This document shows, piece after piece, positions 7,794 to 17,105 of a DNA stretch of 44,134 nt (position 1 is its first letter; each line of letters opens with the position of its first letter). The position numbers and the translations under genes were made by a program. Below the pieces are notes generated by a model. That model worked only from the letters and a program-made list of their open reading frames with translations. It made no database searches and was not told the origin of the DNA. The DNA comes from Porticoccaceae bacterium (GTDB taxonomy: Bacteria; Pseudomonadota; Gammaproteobacteria; Pseudomonadales; Porticoccaceae), in contig JAJFKC010000041.1 of assembly GCA_021773435.1 (NCBI GenBank), positions 1 to 44,134 of the forward strand. Direction: 5' to 3'.

Positions 7794-9326
7794 CTAGTTG
7801 GTCAGCTGACGAAATCGGTAAAACTCCAGTAATCTGAACCCGGTGTACTGGCCAAATAATAAAATGACGCCTAATACGCCCAACAAAAGTTCAGGAAAGT
7901 TAAAGGTCAGGTGCTCGATAAGAACATTGGTCATGGCAAGGTAGGCAGCGATAGCGACCAGCAAACTACCACCGCCTTGTATAGCGACTTCCTGAGGCCC
8001 ATCCTCTTCCCAGGTGATCGACATTCTCTCTATAGTCCAGGCGAGTATTACCATAGGGAAAAAGGTCAGGGTCAGGGCTTGATCCCAACCGAGCTTATGG
8101 CTCAGCACACTGAAACCGGCCATCAGGACAACGACGATGATCAGTACGGCACCGATGCGCGCGGCCATGTGTAAATCGGTTTTGCTCAGGTAGGAGCGTA
8201 TCCACAAACCTGTGCCGACCAGTATCACGAGGATGAAAATACCGGTCAGCAATGTGGTCTGAATAAAGGCCAGGGCAATTAATACCGGCATAAATGTGCC
8301 GGAGGTTCTGACGCCGATCAATATCTGAAAGATAACCACAACCAGCGCGCCGATGGGTACTAGCAGTAAAGATTTGAATACATTCTGCTTCTCGACTGGC
8401 AGGCTGTAGATGTTGAAATCAACCAGTGCAACGGTTTGCTCCCGTGCCAGTTTAAGGGCGATATTCTTTGCCGGAATCACATTGGATAATATCGAGAAGC
8501 GAATTTTTGAGCGCTTCCCACCTTCGACATCGAGGAGCGAAGGACCGCCTCTCTGCCAGATAAAGAAATCGGTGGGCAAACCACGGGTAGCCGTATTGGG
8601 GTTGTAAATCAGCCAGCCGGAGGTTTCGTAAACTTCGATGAGTTCGGCGGGAGGATCGTTGTGAGTGCGGTTACCCAGTTGCACACCGCGGAGTATGTGG
8701 GCATGTATACCCGCCTCTGCAAGCAACTTCAGTGCGATACCTGCAGTAGATAGATTTCCATCTGCGCTAAATAACACCCGAGTGTCATCGGCATGCTGGT
8801 TACCACTTAGTATTTTCAGGAGTTCTTGGGTAAAAGCGTCCTTTGTCGTGGCATTATCTTTTGCTAGTTCGATAATGCTTTGAGCGGCTTCGCGCTGAGC
8901 GGGTTGCCACACCGGTTTAGAAACATGTCTATGAGGGCTGGCTATAGAGGTTGACCGATTGGCTGTGGTGTCAAGGCGCGGTGTTACCTGAAGGCTGTAG
9001 TATAGATTTTGCTGACCGCTGGCTTTATCTTCGGACCAAATAGCGCGGCGTTGTTCACCCTGACTTTCGATATTAAAGACGTATCCTGAAGATGCAAATG
9101 TTTCATCGAGAATTTCGTAACCGCTTTGTTTGCTGGGTAATGCCAGGTTAGCTGAGACTAATTGAGAATCTGCATCAAAGGTAATCTTTGCTTCCACATT
9201 CCAGACTGTTCGAACACTGCCGGGTGTGAGTGGAAAGTAAAGAAAGAAGTATTTGTAAAGTGTAAGACCCAGGCCAATAAAAATCAGCACTGAAGATATT
9301 AGGTATATTTGATTTCGAGACGTCAT
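7794..9326 (-). CDS. Inactive transglutaminase-like 7TM membrane protein (UUP1 type)
   Basis: The 510-residue protein has one N-terminal membrane segment (about 7-30), an extracytoplasmic domain of about 250 residues, and a C-terminal block of about seven helices starting near residue 315 (FKSLLLVPIGALVVVIFQIL). This layout matches proteins described as seven transmembrane helices fused to an inactive transglutaminase domain. In the expected transglutaminase part (about 180-260) I see no cysteine and no clear Cys-His-Asp triad. It lies between the retropepsin-like lipoprotein and RimK-like ligase genes in the same orientation, so the three are likely co-expressed at the inner membrane and periplasm. 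Confidence 0.75.
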   Translation of the reverse strand: MTSRNQIYLISSVLIFIGLGLTLYKYFFLYFPLTPGSVRTVWNVEAKITFDADSQLVSANLALPSKQSGYEILDETFASSGYVFNIESQGEQRRAIWSEDKASGQQNLYYSLQVTPRLDTTANRSTSIASPHRHVSKPVWQPAQREAAQSIIELAKDNATTKDAFTQELLKILSGNQHADDTRVLFSADGNLSTAGIALKLLAEAGIHAHILRGVQLGNRTHNDPPAELIEVYETSGWLIYNPNTATRGLPTDFFIWQRGGPSLLDVEGGKRSKIRFSILSNVIPAKNIALKLAREQTVALVDFNIYSLPVEKQNVFKSLLLVPIGALVVVIFQILIGVRTSGTFMPVLIALAFIQTTLLTGIFILVILVGTGLWIRSYLSKTDLHMAARIGAVLIIVVVLMAGFSVLSHKLGWDQALTLTFFPMVILAWTIERMSITWEEDGPQEVAIQGGGSLLVAIAAYLAMTNVLIEHLTFNFPELLLGVLGVILLFGQYTGFRLLEFYRFRQLTN

Positions 9327-9365
9327 AATCTGTTCTGGTCGGAGATTTCCATCAAAGACTTTGCT

Positions 9366-10049
9366 CTATCTTGCAATTCGTCGCAAACTGACATCAACGA
9401 CAGCGGTATCTAGCAGATAATTTCGGCCGATTAGAACGGGGAACTCCATATTTGAGCGATCTGTTAAGGATACTTCAACTTGCTTGACCAGTTTGCCGAT
9501 TTTAAGCGTTAATATTACCGTTAAGCGACTATCGCCCGCAGCGTCGACCTGCTTGATTCGAACGCGCCGAACTAGTTTTCGTTCCAGCGCGACCTCTTCT
9601 TTTGTTTGCGTGTTATTGATTTTGAAACGCACCCAGTTATCGCCGTCTCGTTCAAAGCGCTTGATATCGTAGGCATGAATCGATGTGCTCGTCGCGCCAG
9701 TATCTATCCGGGCCAGGTATTCAAATCCAGGCGGATCAATGGAGACCAGTTCGTATTCCCCAAGCAAGGCCTTATTACCAGCAATTGCTGCTGGGCAGAT
9801 CGGACATTTTTTTTCTTCCGCTTTTGGACACACAGCTGTCGGCCAGGTGCTAGCAGGTGCTTCATTGGCAGGTTCAACCGTTTCTGGGTGGGCGCAATCG
9901 ACCGTATTATTGTCCAACCTGGTTTTTGAGTTTGCCTCAGCAGAGTCATTATGAGGTGCCGGTTTGAAAGGCGTGCAGCCGATCAAGATGCTGGAAACTA
10001 AAATAATGGCGTAACAGAAGCAATTTTTCACTAAGGATGTATAAACCAT
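9366..10049 (-). CDS. Retropepsin-like aspartic protease lipoprotein (Zn_protease/RimB family)
   Basis: The 227-residue product begins with a lipoprotein signal ending LIG-Cys25, then a low-complexity linker with CPKAEEKKCPICP (about 74-86). From about residue 95 it has the domain often annotated as ATP-dependent zinc protease. The segment RIDTGATSTSIHA carries the D-T-G-A motif at Asp116, and PVLIGRNYL near the end is the second typical block; structurally the family is retropepsin-like, with one aspartate per monomer. The relative RimB lies beside rimK in pseudomonads, so pairing with a RimK-like ligase here is meaningful. It should sit in the periplasm on a lipid anchor. The cysteine cluster in the linker is uncommon and could bind metal or form disulfides. 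Confidence 0.78.
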   Translation of the reverse strand: MVYTSLVKNCFCYAIILVSSILIGCTPFKPAPHNDSAEANSKTRLDNNTVDCAHPETVEPANEAPASTWPTAVCPKAEEKKCPICPAAIAGNKALLGEYELVSIDPPGFEYLARIDTGATSTSIHAYDIKRFERDGDNWVRFKINNTQTKEEVALERKLVRRVRIKQVDAAGDSRLTVILTLKIGKLVKQVEVSLTDRSNMEFPVLIGRNYLLDTAVVDVSLRRIAR

Positions 10050-10327
10050 AAGCTAGTTGGTCACCAGTGCTCGAAAATCATGCTGAATTAAATGGACGCC
10101 CATTCTATCGTAACCAGCGTGATATGGGTGATCTATGAGATGCGAGATTTAGGCGAATGGCTGGTATTTGTCCATTTCTATAGCGCTAGTCCATGGGTTA
10201 TTAATACGACCGCGAGTACAGCTGAGCTAAATCACTCTTCGAAGCGGTGAAACACACCGCAGTGCTGACACTCACCGTATGGCCTGATACTCTTTGTCTA
10301 GAATTATTACCCCTTAGGAGAAACGAT
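10050..10327. other. Intergenic region before the LLM oxidoreductase
   Basis: These 278 bases hold no credible gene. A short hairpin GCGGTG-AAACA-CACCGC lies at 10244-10260, and a strong ribosome site TTAGGAG at 10314-10320 serves the gene at 10328. No convincing promoter pair was found. Confidence 0.5.
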
Positions 10328-11191
10328 ATGAAATTTGGAATTGCCTTTGCAACCGCCGGGCCGTTTTCTAACCCAGACTTGTTTGAAACGTTGGTGTTAA
10401 CTGCAGAAGAAGTCGGCATGGAATCGATCTGGGCGGTCGAGCATGTAGTTGTGCCCCAGGGATTTCAGTCAAAATACCCCTATAGTAAGGATGGTCAGTT
10501 TCCCGGTGGTGAGAAAGCCTCCATACCTGATCCTTTAGTGGCGCTATCTTATGCTGCTGGAATGACTAAAAATCTTCGCCTGGCTACTGGCATCATGATT
10601 TTGCCCCAGCGCAACCCGCTCTATGTGGCCAAGGAATGGGCATCGCTTGATGTTCTGTCCCGAGGTCGGGCCATGATGGGTATCGGTATTGGCTGGTTGA
10701 AAGAAGAAATGGAAACCGTGGGTATTCCTTTTAAGGAACGCGCCGCGCGCACGGAAGAATCCTGCCAGGCAATTCGCTCTTTGTGGCAGGAAGAGCCGGA
10801 AGCGTTCAACGGTAAATTCTACCGTTGGGGACCGCAGAATTCTAACCCTAAACCCGTACAAAAACCTGGCGTGCCGATAATTGTGGGCGGTAACGTCGAA
10901 GGCGCTGCGCGAAGGGCCGCCAGGGTCGGTGATGGCTTTTATCCGGCATCCGGTAGCTTTAAAACACTGCCAACGCTTCTGGGTGCAATGCGCGATGAAT
11001 GTGCGAAAGTTGGCCGTGATGCCAACGAAATAGAAATTACTGTTGCTGGCGGAAATCTCGATCCAGATCGTGTTCGTCGATATGAAGATATTGGTGTGTC
11101 ACGGATGATGATAAATCCACCGGCCAGAGACGCGGAAGGTCTCAAACGAGGTCTGGGCGAATTTGCGGAATCGGTGATTGCTAAGCTTTAA
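10328..11191 (+). CDS. LLM-class flavin-dependent oxidoreductase (F420-type subfamily)
   Basis: The 287-residue protein is a luciferase-like monooxygenase-fold enzyme. It starts MKFGIAFATAGPFSNP and shows ESIWAVEHVVVP, LRLATGIMILPQRNPL, the GRAMMGIGIGWLKEE block and the GVPIIVGGNVEGAARRAA block. These are typical of the TIGR03619-like group annotated as F420-dependent; in gammaproteobacteria the real cofactor may be FMN. The ATG at 10328 follows TTAGGAG, which rules out the longer frame beginning at 10247. It is a single gene converging on the ABC efflux operon. The substrate cannot be read from sequence. Confidence 0.8.
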   Translation: MKFGIAFATAGPFSNPDLFETLVLTAEEVGMESIWAVEHVVVPQGFQSKYPYSKDGQFPGGEKASIPDPLVALSYAAGMTKNLRLATGIMILPQRNPLYVAKEWASLDVLSRGRAMMGIGIGWLKEEMETVGIPFKERAARTEESCQAIRSLWQEEPEAFNGKFYRWGPQNSNPKPVQKPGVPIIVGGNVEGAARRAARVGDGFYPASGSFKTLPTLLGAMRDECAKVGRDANEIEITVAGGNLDPDRVRRYEDIGVSRMMINPPARDAEGLKRGLGEFAESVIAKL

Positions 11192-11198
11192 GATGATC

Positions 11199-11231
11199 TG
11201 CCAGCAAAAATCTGGCAATACTGGCTTTTTA
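11199..11231 (+). terminator. Probable rho-independent terminator between convergent genes
   Basis: TGCCAG (11199-11204) can pair with CTGGCA (11212-11217) or, more distally, GCCAG with the CTGGC at 11222-11226 that is followed directly by TTTTT. It lies between the LLM gene and the convergent ABC operon. The two alternative stems make the exact fold uncertain. Confidence 0.5.
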
Positions 11232-11240
11232 ATAAAAACA

Positions 11241-12386
11241 CTAGTCGAGATTTTTCTTGAACCTGAAAGACGCCACTGCTAACCCGACGACTGAAAACAG
11301 GGTAAGCCAGATAAGGTCATGCCTCATATCGATGATCGCTACGTCGCGCAATATCACGCCCCGAACCAGGCGCATAAAGTGGGTCGCGGGTAAGATTTCA
11401 GCGATATATTGGGCGATGTCGGGCATGCCGTCATAGGGGAACATAAACCCGGACAATAATATTGAAGGTAGTAATACGAAGATGGTCATTTGCGTGGCTT
11501 GCAGTTGATTCTTTGCGATTGTCGAAATCACCAGGCCAAGCACAAGGCTAGCAATAATAAACAACAGGGTGGCGCCGGCCAACTGCCCGAGGCTGCCGTT
11601 CATAGGCACATTAAATACCAGGTGACCCAGCCCTAAAATAATACTGACCTGTATAGCGCCAATAAATATATAGGGGATTATCTTGCCAAGCATTAGCTCA
11701 ATCGAGCGCACTGGCGTGGTGATAAGCATTTCCAGATTGCCCCGTTCGCGCTCCCGCACAATGGCTGCAGAAGTAAACATGATCATGGTCATGGTTAAGA
11801 TAATACCAATCAACCCAGGAACAACGTTGACTGCGGTGCGTTGTTCCGGATTATAAAGTAGTGCTACCTCGAAGGTGGGCGTGCTACGGTTGACTGGTTT
11901 ATTAAGTAATTCGGCAAGGGGCATATTACGCAGGCTTTTAATCGCTCCTGCAATCATGGTGTCGGAGCCATCCACTATCCACTGGGCAACGGGGCGACTA
12001 GTTTCTTCATCGCTGGCCGGAGGTGAACCAAAACCCGCTGTCTGATGACGGGCTAATCGTTGACTGACATCCTGGGGGATGACTAAAACTGCGCGTATTT
12101 CTGCTCGTGCAATAGCGGCCTCAGCATCTTCTACATTAATGTAATGTTCCGAAAACTCAACGACCTGAGTAGCGCTGATGGTTTGCACTAAAATCCGACT
12201 TAGCCCGGTTTGGCTGTGATCCACCAGGCCTACCGGTATATGACGGACATTGGTGTTAATGGCGAAACCAAATAACAGCAGCTGGATTAGGGGAATCATG
12301 ATGACCATGCCAAAGGTCATTTTGTCCCGTTTTAGTTGCAGCAGCTCTTTGCCGAAGATAGCCTGAATTCTGGACAGTCCGTTCAT
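11241..12386 (-). CDS. ABC-2 type transporter permease (YhhJ/YbhR-like)
   Basis: The 381-residue inner-membrane protein has one N-terminal helix (about 25-44, MTFGMVIMIPLIQLLLFGFA), a periplasmic domain of about 150 residues, and a C-terminal set of five to six helices with the ABC-2 signature segment REREREGNLEMLITTPVR-type turn (here RERERGNLEMLITTP). This is the organisation of YhhJ/YbhR/YbhS drug-efflux permeases. It overlaps the ATPase gene by four bases and is the last gene of an HlyD-ATPase-permease operon. It probably works as a homodimer, or with a second permease that is not present in the window. Confidence 0.85.
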   Translation of the reverse strand: MNGLSRIQAIFGKELLQLKRDKMTFGMVIMIPLIQLLLFGFAINTNVRHIPVGLVDHSQTGLSRILVQTISATQVVEFSEHYINVEDAEAAIARAEIRAVLVIPQDVSQRLARHQTAGFGSPPASDEETSRPVAQWIVDGSDTMIAGAIKSLRNMPLAELLNKPVNRSTPTFEVALLYNPEQRTAVNVVPGLIGIILTMTMIMFTSAAIVRERERGNLEMLITTPVRSIELMLGKIIPYIFIGAIQVSIILGLGHLVFNVPMNGSLGQLAGATLLFIIASLVLGLVISTIAKNQLQATQMTIFVLLPSILLSGFMFPYDGMPDIAQYIAEILPATHFMRLVRGVILRDVAIIDMRHDLIWLTLFSVVGLAVASFRFKKNLD

Positions 12387-13309
12387 AGTCGGCCTTCGCC
12401 GGTGCAGGTGACGAATACATCTTCCAGACTGGGTCGTACCTGAGTCAAAATATCATCTGGTTGAATATTCTTCTGCTGCCTTAAAAACCCCAATGGGTCA
12501 GCAACACTATCTTTCACCAGAACACGCAGGCGTGCGCCGAGCTGTGCTGCAGTAATTACCTGGGGCAAATGCAGTAAATCCTGCTTGAGTTGACGCAAGT
12601 CTGAGGCTGCCACTTCTACAACGCTGGCTCCCATCTCTCGCATCAAAATTTCTGGTGAACCGTCGGCACGTTTAATACCAGTCTCTAATATCGCCAGCTT
12701 ATGGCAGCGTTCGGCTTCATCCATGTAATGAGTTGACACCAATATGGTCGCGCCCTGATCACAGAGGTCAAAGAGCTTTTCCCAGAAATCCCGACGGTTT
12801 TCCGGATCGACCGCCGAAGTGGGTTCATCTAAAAACAATAACTCAGGTTTGTGCAGGGTAGCTGCGGCCAGGCCGAGTCTCTGCCTTTGCCCTCCGCTCA
12901 TACTTCCGGCCAGTTGACTGTATTTTTCTTCCAGTCCGTAAAGATCTATCAGTTCGTCTACCCGCCGTTTTTTTGTTTGTCCTGAAAGACCATATATTTT
13001 TGCAATAAATTGCAAATTCTCTTTAACAGTTAAGTCATCGTAAAGTGAGAATTTTTGCGTCATGTAACCAATACGTAAGCGCAGTTTTTCCGCATCTTTG
13101 GGTAGCGTAAAGCCCAATACTTCAATCTCTCCTGAACTAGGTTTTAGGAGTCCCGTTAATAAACGGATTGCCGTGGTTTTGCCACAACCATTGGGGCCTA
13201 AAAATCCATAAATACGGCCTTTTTCCACTTCCAGATCCAGCTCCTGTATGGCTTTAATTTCGCCAAAGTTTCGGCTCAGGCTGGATGCCTTGATGGCATA
13301 TTCGCTCAT
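12383..13309 (-). CDS. ABC transporter ATP-binding protein of drug-efflux type
   Basis: The 308-residue protein has Walker A GPNGCGKT (38-45), signature MSGGQRQR (137-144) and Walker B LLFLDEPTSAVDP. It continues with a C-terminal extension of about 80 residues typical of DrrA/CcmA-like ATPases coupled to ABC-2 permeases. It overlaps its neighbours by four bases on both sides, so the three genes are translationally coupled. It resembles one half of E. coli YbhF. Confidence 0.87.
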   Translation of the reverse strand: MSEYAIKASSLSRNFGEIKAIQELDLEVEKGRIYGFLGPNGCGKTTAIRLLTGLLKPSSGEIEVLGFTLPKDAEKLRLRIGYMTQKFSLYDDLTVKENLQFIAKIYGLSGQTKKRRVDELIDLYGLEEKYSQLAGSMSGGQRQRLGLAAATLHKPELLFLDEPTSAVDPENRRDFWEKLFDLCDQGATILVSTHYMDEAERCHKLAILETGIKRADGSPEILMREMGASVVEVAASDLRQLKQDLLHLPQVITAAQLGARLRVLVKDSVADPLGFLRQQKNIQPDDILTQVRPSLEDVFVTCTGEGRL

Positions 13310-14244
13310 GGCAGCACTACTTGTGCGGGGACTCCGTTGGGTAAACTAGCTTCGCTGTCGGGCAACTGCACCTCAGCCAGATACATCAGGCGCGAGCGTT
13401 GATCCTGGTTGAGCGCGTAGTAAGGGGAAAAAGCGGGTTCGGATGAAATCCAGCGCAACCGGCCGGTGATGGGTTTATCTAAACCATCCACATGAACGGC
13501 AAGCGCGTCCCCGACTTTCATTTTAACTCGGTATGGTTCAGGTACATAAACCCGCGCAAAGGGTGCCTTACCTGCCAGGACTATTGCCAGTGGGCTGCCT
13601 AAGGTGACGCGCTCGCCAAGATTCCATGGCAAATTATCGAGAATGCCATTGCGGGTAGCCGTAATGCTTAAGTCAGACAGTTTTTTATGTTCGCTTGCCA
13701 GGGCTGCGACCTCAGCAGCGAGCTGGGCTTCGGCTATACGCAAGTCTTCTTCGCGGGTGCCGTTAGTTAGTTCGCGTAATTGCTCCTGGGCAGCGCGCAG
13801 GTTAGCGAAACCAGCATCGCGGCTAGCGAGACTTTGATCCAGGTTGGCCTGACTGGTCAACTTTCGTTCAATCAGGTTTTTTGCCCGCTTATAATTGGCT
13901 TCACTTTCCACCAGCGTTGCTTTAGCGCCAGCGACCTTTGCACTGGCAGCGGCCACTTCTTCTTCGCGAGCACCGTTATGCATCTTTTCCAGATTCGCCT
14001 CAGCCTGCAATACCCGGGCCTGAGCCTTGGCAACCTGGGCTTTTTGTTGAGTGTCATCAAGTTTTACAAGCAAAGTACCTTTGGTGACTACCTGACCTTG
14101 ACTAACCGGCAGTGCTACCACCACCTCACTGACGGTCGCGGTATGGGCAATGCGATCTCTCTCTAATATGCCAAGGGCCACATTGTCATCGGGGTTTGTA
14201 CAGGCTGACAGCAAGATGTAGATAACAGCAATAAAGTAACGCAT
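13306..14244 (-). CDS. HlyD-family membrane fusion lipoprotein of the ABC exporter
   Basis: The 312-residue product begins with a lipoprotein-like signal (YFIAVIYILLSAC, cysteine at about 15), a biotinyl-lipoyl-like segment (VVALPVSQGQVVTKGTLLVKLD), a long coiled-coil hairpin rich in A, E, K and Q (about 70-185) and a beta-barrel part. It is the periplasmic adaptor of the tripartite efflux system encoded by the next two genes; the outer membrane factor is elsewhere. It is the first gene of the operon, with start ATG at 14244. Confidence 0.85.
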   Translation of the reverse strand: MRYFIAVIYILLSACTNPDDNVALGILERDRIAHTATVSEVVVALPVSQGQVVTKGTLLVKLDDTQQKAQVAKAQARVLQAEANLEKMHNGAREEEVAAASAKVAGAKATLVESEANYKRAKNLIERKLTSQANLDQSLASRDAGFANLRAAQEQLRELTNGTREEDLRIAEAQLAAEVAALASEHKKLSDLSITATRNGILDNLPWNLGERVTLGSPLAIVLAGKAPFARVYVPEPYRVKMKVGDALAVHVDGLDKPITGRLRWISSEPAFSPYYALNQDQRSRLMYLAEVQLPDSEASLPNGVPAQVVLP

Positions 14245-14522
14245 GGCTACAATCCTTTCAGTGAGAAGGCTTTATATTAAAGTTGCTATTTTTTTGATGT
14301 TTGCGTTGGGCGACAAAATAGCCCAGGGCCTCTAGGTTGTAATACAAAGGGATACGGCTAAATAAAGGCTTCTCAGCTTGGGTCATTAATTATTTGGAGC
14401 AACCAAACGTCTATCTGCGCGTTTTGATAAGCACTTTTTAAGCCGCCAGCGATGAGAGCTAGCTAGTGTTAACGAACATCTACCGCGGTGTTTTTGATGG
14501 TTAAGTGCTCAACGCCCTGTCG
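14245..14522. other. Intergenic region with an interrupted inverted repeat
   Basis: This 278-base gap separates the exporter operon from the catabolic cluster. GAGAAGGCTTTAT (14263-14275) and ATAAAGGCTTCTC (14362-14374) are an inverted repeat with one mismatch. No gene was seen. Confidence 0.4.
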
Positions 14523-15974
14523 CTATAAACCGCCTATACAAAGATATTTGACCTCAACAAATTCGTCGATGCCATATTTGGAGCCTTCTCGGCCGACACC
14601 GGATTCTTTGACGCCACCAAAGGGCGCGACTTCTGACGAAACAATACCGCTATTGATACCAACGATGCCGGTTTCCAGGGCTTCGGCAACCCGCCAGACA
14701 CGCTTGATGTCCCGGGCATAAAAATAAGCGGCCAGTCCGAAAGGGGTATCGTTAGCGAGTTCAATAGCTTCGTCGTCACTAGTAAAACGGTACAGCGGAG
14801 CCAGGGGGCCGAAAGTTTCTTCCTGGGTGACGAGCATATCTGTAGTTGCATTGGTGATAACAGTGGGTTCAAAAAAAGTCCCGCCCAGAGCGTGGGCTTT
14901 ACCGCCAGTAATAATCGTCGCGCCTTTATCTAATGCATCGCCGAGGTGCTCCTGCACTTTGTCGACGGCTGCCTGGTTTATTAGCGGGCCTTGCTCGACG
15001 CCTTCGTCAAGGCCATTGCCGACTTTCATAAGGCTGACCGCGACTGACAGCTTTTCAGCAAAGGCCGCATAGACGCCATCCTGTACCAGAATACGATTGG
15101 CACAGACACAGGTCTGCCCGGTGTTACGAAATTTGCTAGCCATCACACCTAATACTGCAGCATCGAGATCGGCGTCATCGAAAACAATAAAGGGTGCGTT
15201 GCCGCCAAGCTCCATACTGGTTTTCTTGACCGTATCGGCGCATTGACGCATCAATACTTTGCCGATTTCGGTGGAGCCAGTGAACGAGAGTTTGCGAACG
15301 GTGGGGTTGCCGGTTAGTTCACCGCCGATGGCGCCGGCACTGCCAGTAATAATATTTAATACGCCGGGCGGAATCCCCGCTTCCTCTGCCAGCACCGCCA
15401 AAGCGAGAGCGGAATAGGGTGTATCGGAGGCGGGTTTGATTACCACCGGACAGCCTGCGGCAAGGGCCGGGCCGCATTTTCGGGTAATCATGGCGTTAGG
15501 AAAATTCCAGGGGGTAATGGCCGCGACTACGCCGATGGGTTGTTTGATCACCACGATGCGCTTGTCGGCGCTGGTGGCAGGAATGGTGTCGCCATAGACG
15601 CGTTTTGCTTCTTCGGCAAACCATTCGATGAAACTGGCGCCGTAGACGATTTCGCCCATGGCTTCGGCGAAAGGCTTGCCTTGTTCCAGAGTCATTAAGG
15701 TGGCGAGGTCGTGTTGATGAGTCATCATCAGGTCGTACCAGCGGCGCAATATATTGGCGCGCGCTTTGCCGGTTAATTCGCGCCATGCAGGCCAGGCTCG
15801 GTCAGCGGCTTCGATGGCGCGGCGAGTTTCGTCACCACCTAATCTTGGTACGGTACCCAGGGCTTCCGCAGTTGCCGGATTGGTAATGGTGAGCGTATCC
15901 CCCGAGTCGGCATCCACCCACTGACCATTGATATAACATTGCTGTTTGAATAAATCTGGACGAGATAGGTTCAA
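14523..15974 (-). CDS. gabD: NAD(P)-dependent succinate-semialdehyde dehydrogenase-type aldehyde dehydrogenase
   Basis: The 483-residue protein matches GabD in length and blocks: ITPWNFPNAM (153-162), IKPASDTPYSA, FTGSTEIGK, catalytic glutamate in MELGGNAPFIVF (Glu255) and nucleophile in FRNTGQTCVCANR (Cys289). It clearly belongs to the succinate-semialdehyde/glutarate-semialdehyde group. It is divergent from a DapA-like lyase gene 131 bases away at the left edge of the catabolic cluster, so its actual substrate may be an aldehyde released by a pathway lyase. The salicylaldehyde dehydrogenase expected after the NahE step is not otherwise obvious in the window. Confidence 0.85.
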   Translation of the reverse strand: MNLSRPDLFKQQCYINGQWVDADSGDTLTITNPATAEALGTVPRLGGDETRRAIEAADRAWPAWRELTGKARANILRRWYDLMMTHQHDLATLMTLEQGKPFAEAMGEIVYGASFIEWFAEEAKRVYGDTIPATSADKRIVVIKQPIGVVAAITPWNFPNAMITRKCGPALAAGCPVVIKPASDTPYSALALAVLAEEAGIPPGVLNIITGSAGAIGGELTGNPTVRKLSFTGSTEIGKVLMRQCADTVKKTSMELGGNAPFIVFDDADLDAAVLGVMASKFRNTGQTCVCANRILVQDGVYAAFAEKLSVAVSLMKVGNGLDEGVEQGPLINQAAVDKVQEHLGDALDKGATIITGGKAHALGGTFFEPTVITNATTDMLVTQEETFGPLAPLYRFTSDDEAIELANDTPFGLAAYFYARDIKRVWRVAEALETGIVGINSGIVSSEVAPFGGVKESGVGREGSKYGIDEFVEVKYLCIGGL

Positions 15975-16036
15975 AGTGGGCTCCGGGTTGGCTAATTCGA
16001 GGCAGGCACATCATGCAACGGGTTATTCTATTTGCA

Positions 16037-16048
16037 AAATTATAATTT
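16037..16048. promoter_or_regulatory. AT-rich palindrome in the gabD / lyase divergent promoter region
   Basis: AAATTATAATTT is a perfect 12-bp palindrome midway between the divergent starts at 15974 and 16106. It could be an operator, or chance in AT-rich promoter DNA. A strong ribosome site GGGGGAGG follows at 16093-16100 for the lyase gene. Confidence 0.35.
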
Positions 16049-16105
16049 CGTGTAATATATCGATCCGACAGTTTACGCACAATTTTCATTTAGGGGGAGG
16101 TCTGT

Positions 16106-17068
16106 ATGGACTACACACGCAGCACGGCAAAGCAATGGGCATTGGAAAATGTCAGGGGCATGTTTAATTGCCCGGTCACACCTATGAATGCAGATTTCAG
16201 TTTTGATGAGGAGGGTATTCGCTCCAATATAGAAGCTTTTGTCGAGATGGGAGTGGATGGTCTGGTGGTCGGTGGTTTTATCGCCGAATGCTGGAATGTC
16301 ACCTTGTCGGATTGGTATCGCTACCATGAGATCGTCGCAGACGCAGTTAAAGGTCGTATGAACTTGTGGTCTATTATTCTCGACCCCAGCGTGCACCAAT
16401 GTGTCGAAAAAATGCAGCGCATCGAAGAGCTGGGTTATGACGGTGCCGAGGTGATCAATCCGGTGGTGCAGTTGCGCACCGATGATGAAATATTTAACTG
16501 GTTCAAATACCTGACTGACAATTCAAACCTGGCGGTGTGTCTATACCGGACGCCGGTCTCAGGCAAGGTGATGGGTTGGGATTTAATGCGACGGCTGGCA
16601 GATATTGAAACGGTTGTTGCCACTAAGCAAGGCGTGATGAATCGTGCAGAGTCGCTTAAATTGCGTAGTTATTTGCGCGATGACTTTATTGTTTCCGACC
16701 CTTTTGAAGGTAATTTTGCCGATGATCTGCACCGCGGCGGTCAGGTCGTCTTTGGTGAGTTGTCCTATATTATCTATGGGAAAAAGCGTCATATTGTAAA
16801 TGATTACCGGGAATTATCTGCTCAGGGCAAGTGGGCCGAGGCCTTCGATAAGTCTGAGGAGTTGGCCCCCGTTCGCGAGTTGTATCACGATGTTTTTATC
16901 TGGGAGGTCATCAATACCTTCACCTATGCTAGCGCCCTGGCCAGCATGAAAGCCTGGTTCGAAGCCATTGGTCTTAAAGCTGGGCCGATTCGCCCTCCCG
17001 TTGAGCAATGTACTGAGGAGCTGCGCGAGCGCATTAAAAGCACGCTCAAAACTCTGGGCGTATCTTAG
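16106..17068 (+). CDS. DapA-superfamily lyase, GGFIAECWN subfamily (paralogue 1)
   Basis: The 320-residue protein has the class I aldolase TIM-barrel layout of the dihydrodipicolinate synthase superfamily. The Schiff-base lysine aligns as Lys174 in VATKQG and the conserved tyrosine as Tyr147 in LYRTPVSG. The usual G-T-x-G-E segment is replaced by GGFIAECWN (57-64), and the arginine of YNVPxRTG is not conserved, so it is neither a real DapA nor an ordinary NahE. Two close paralogues lie at 39878 and 42945. It is the first gene of a + strand run with a ketopantoate-reductase-like protein, ferredoxin, C23O, a GlcG-like protein and an oxygenase pair. A pyruvate- or oxoacid-forming retro-aldol step is likely but unproven. 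Confidence 0.75.
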   Translation: MDYTRSTAKQWALENVRGMFNCPVTPMNADFSFDEEGIRSNIEAFVEMGVDGLVVGGFIAECWNVTLSDWYRYHEIVADAVKGRMNLWSIILDPSVHQCVEKMQRIEELGYDGAEVINPVVQLRTDDEIFNWFKYLTDNSNLAVCLYRTPVSGKVMGWDLMRRLADIETVVATKQGVMNRAESLKLRSYLRDDFIVSDPFEGNFADDLHRGGQVVFGELSYIIYGKKRHIVNDYRELSAQGKWAEAFDKSEELAPVRELYHDVFIWEVINTFTYASALASMKAWFEAIGLKAGPIRPPVEQCTEELRERIKSTLKTLGVS

Positions 17069-17105
17069 GCCGGCTGGATTTGGGAAGATATCGGGTGACA
17101 GTAAT

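Noticed and set aside
16968-17105. N-terminal extension of the ketopantoate-reductase-like protein starting at 16968
   Set aside because: It overlaps the lyase gene in another frame and the extra 46 residues do not resemble the family; the TTG at 17106 directly precedes the Rossmann motif.
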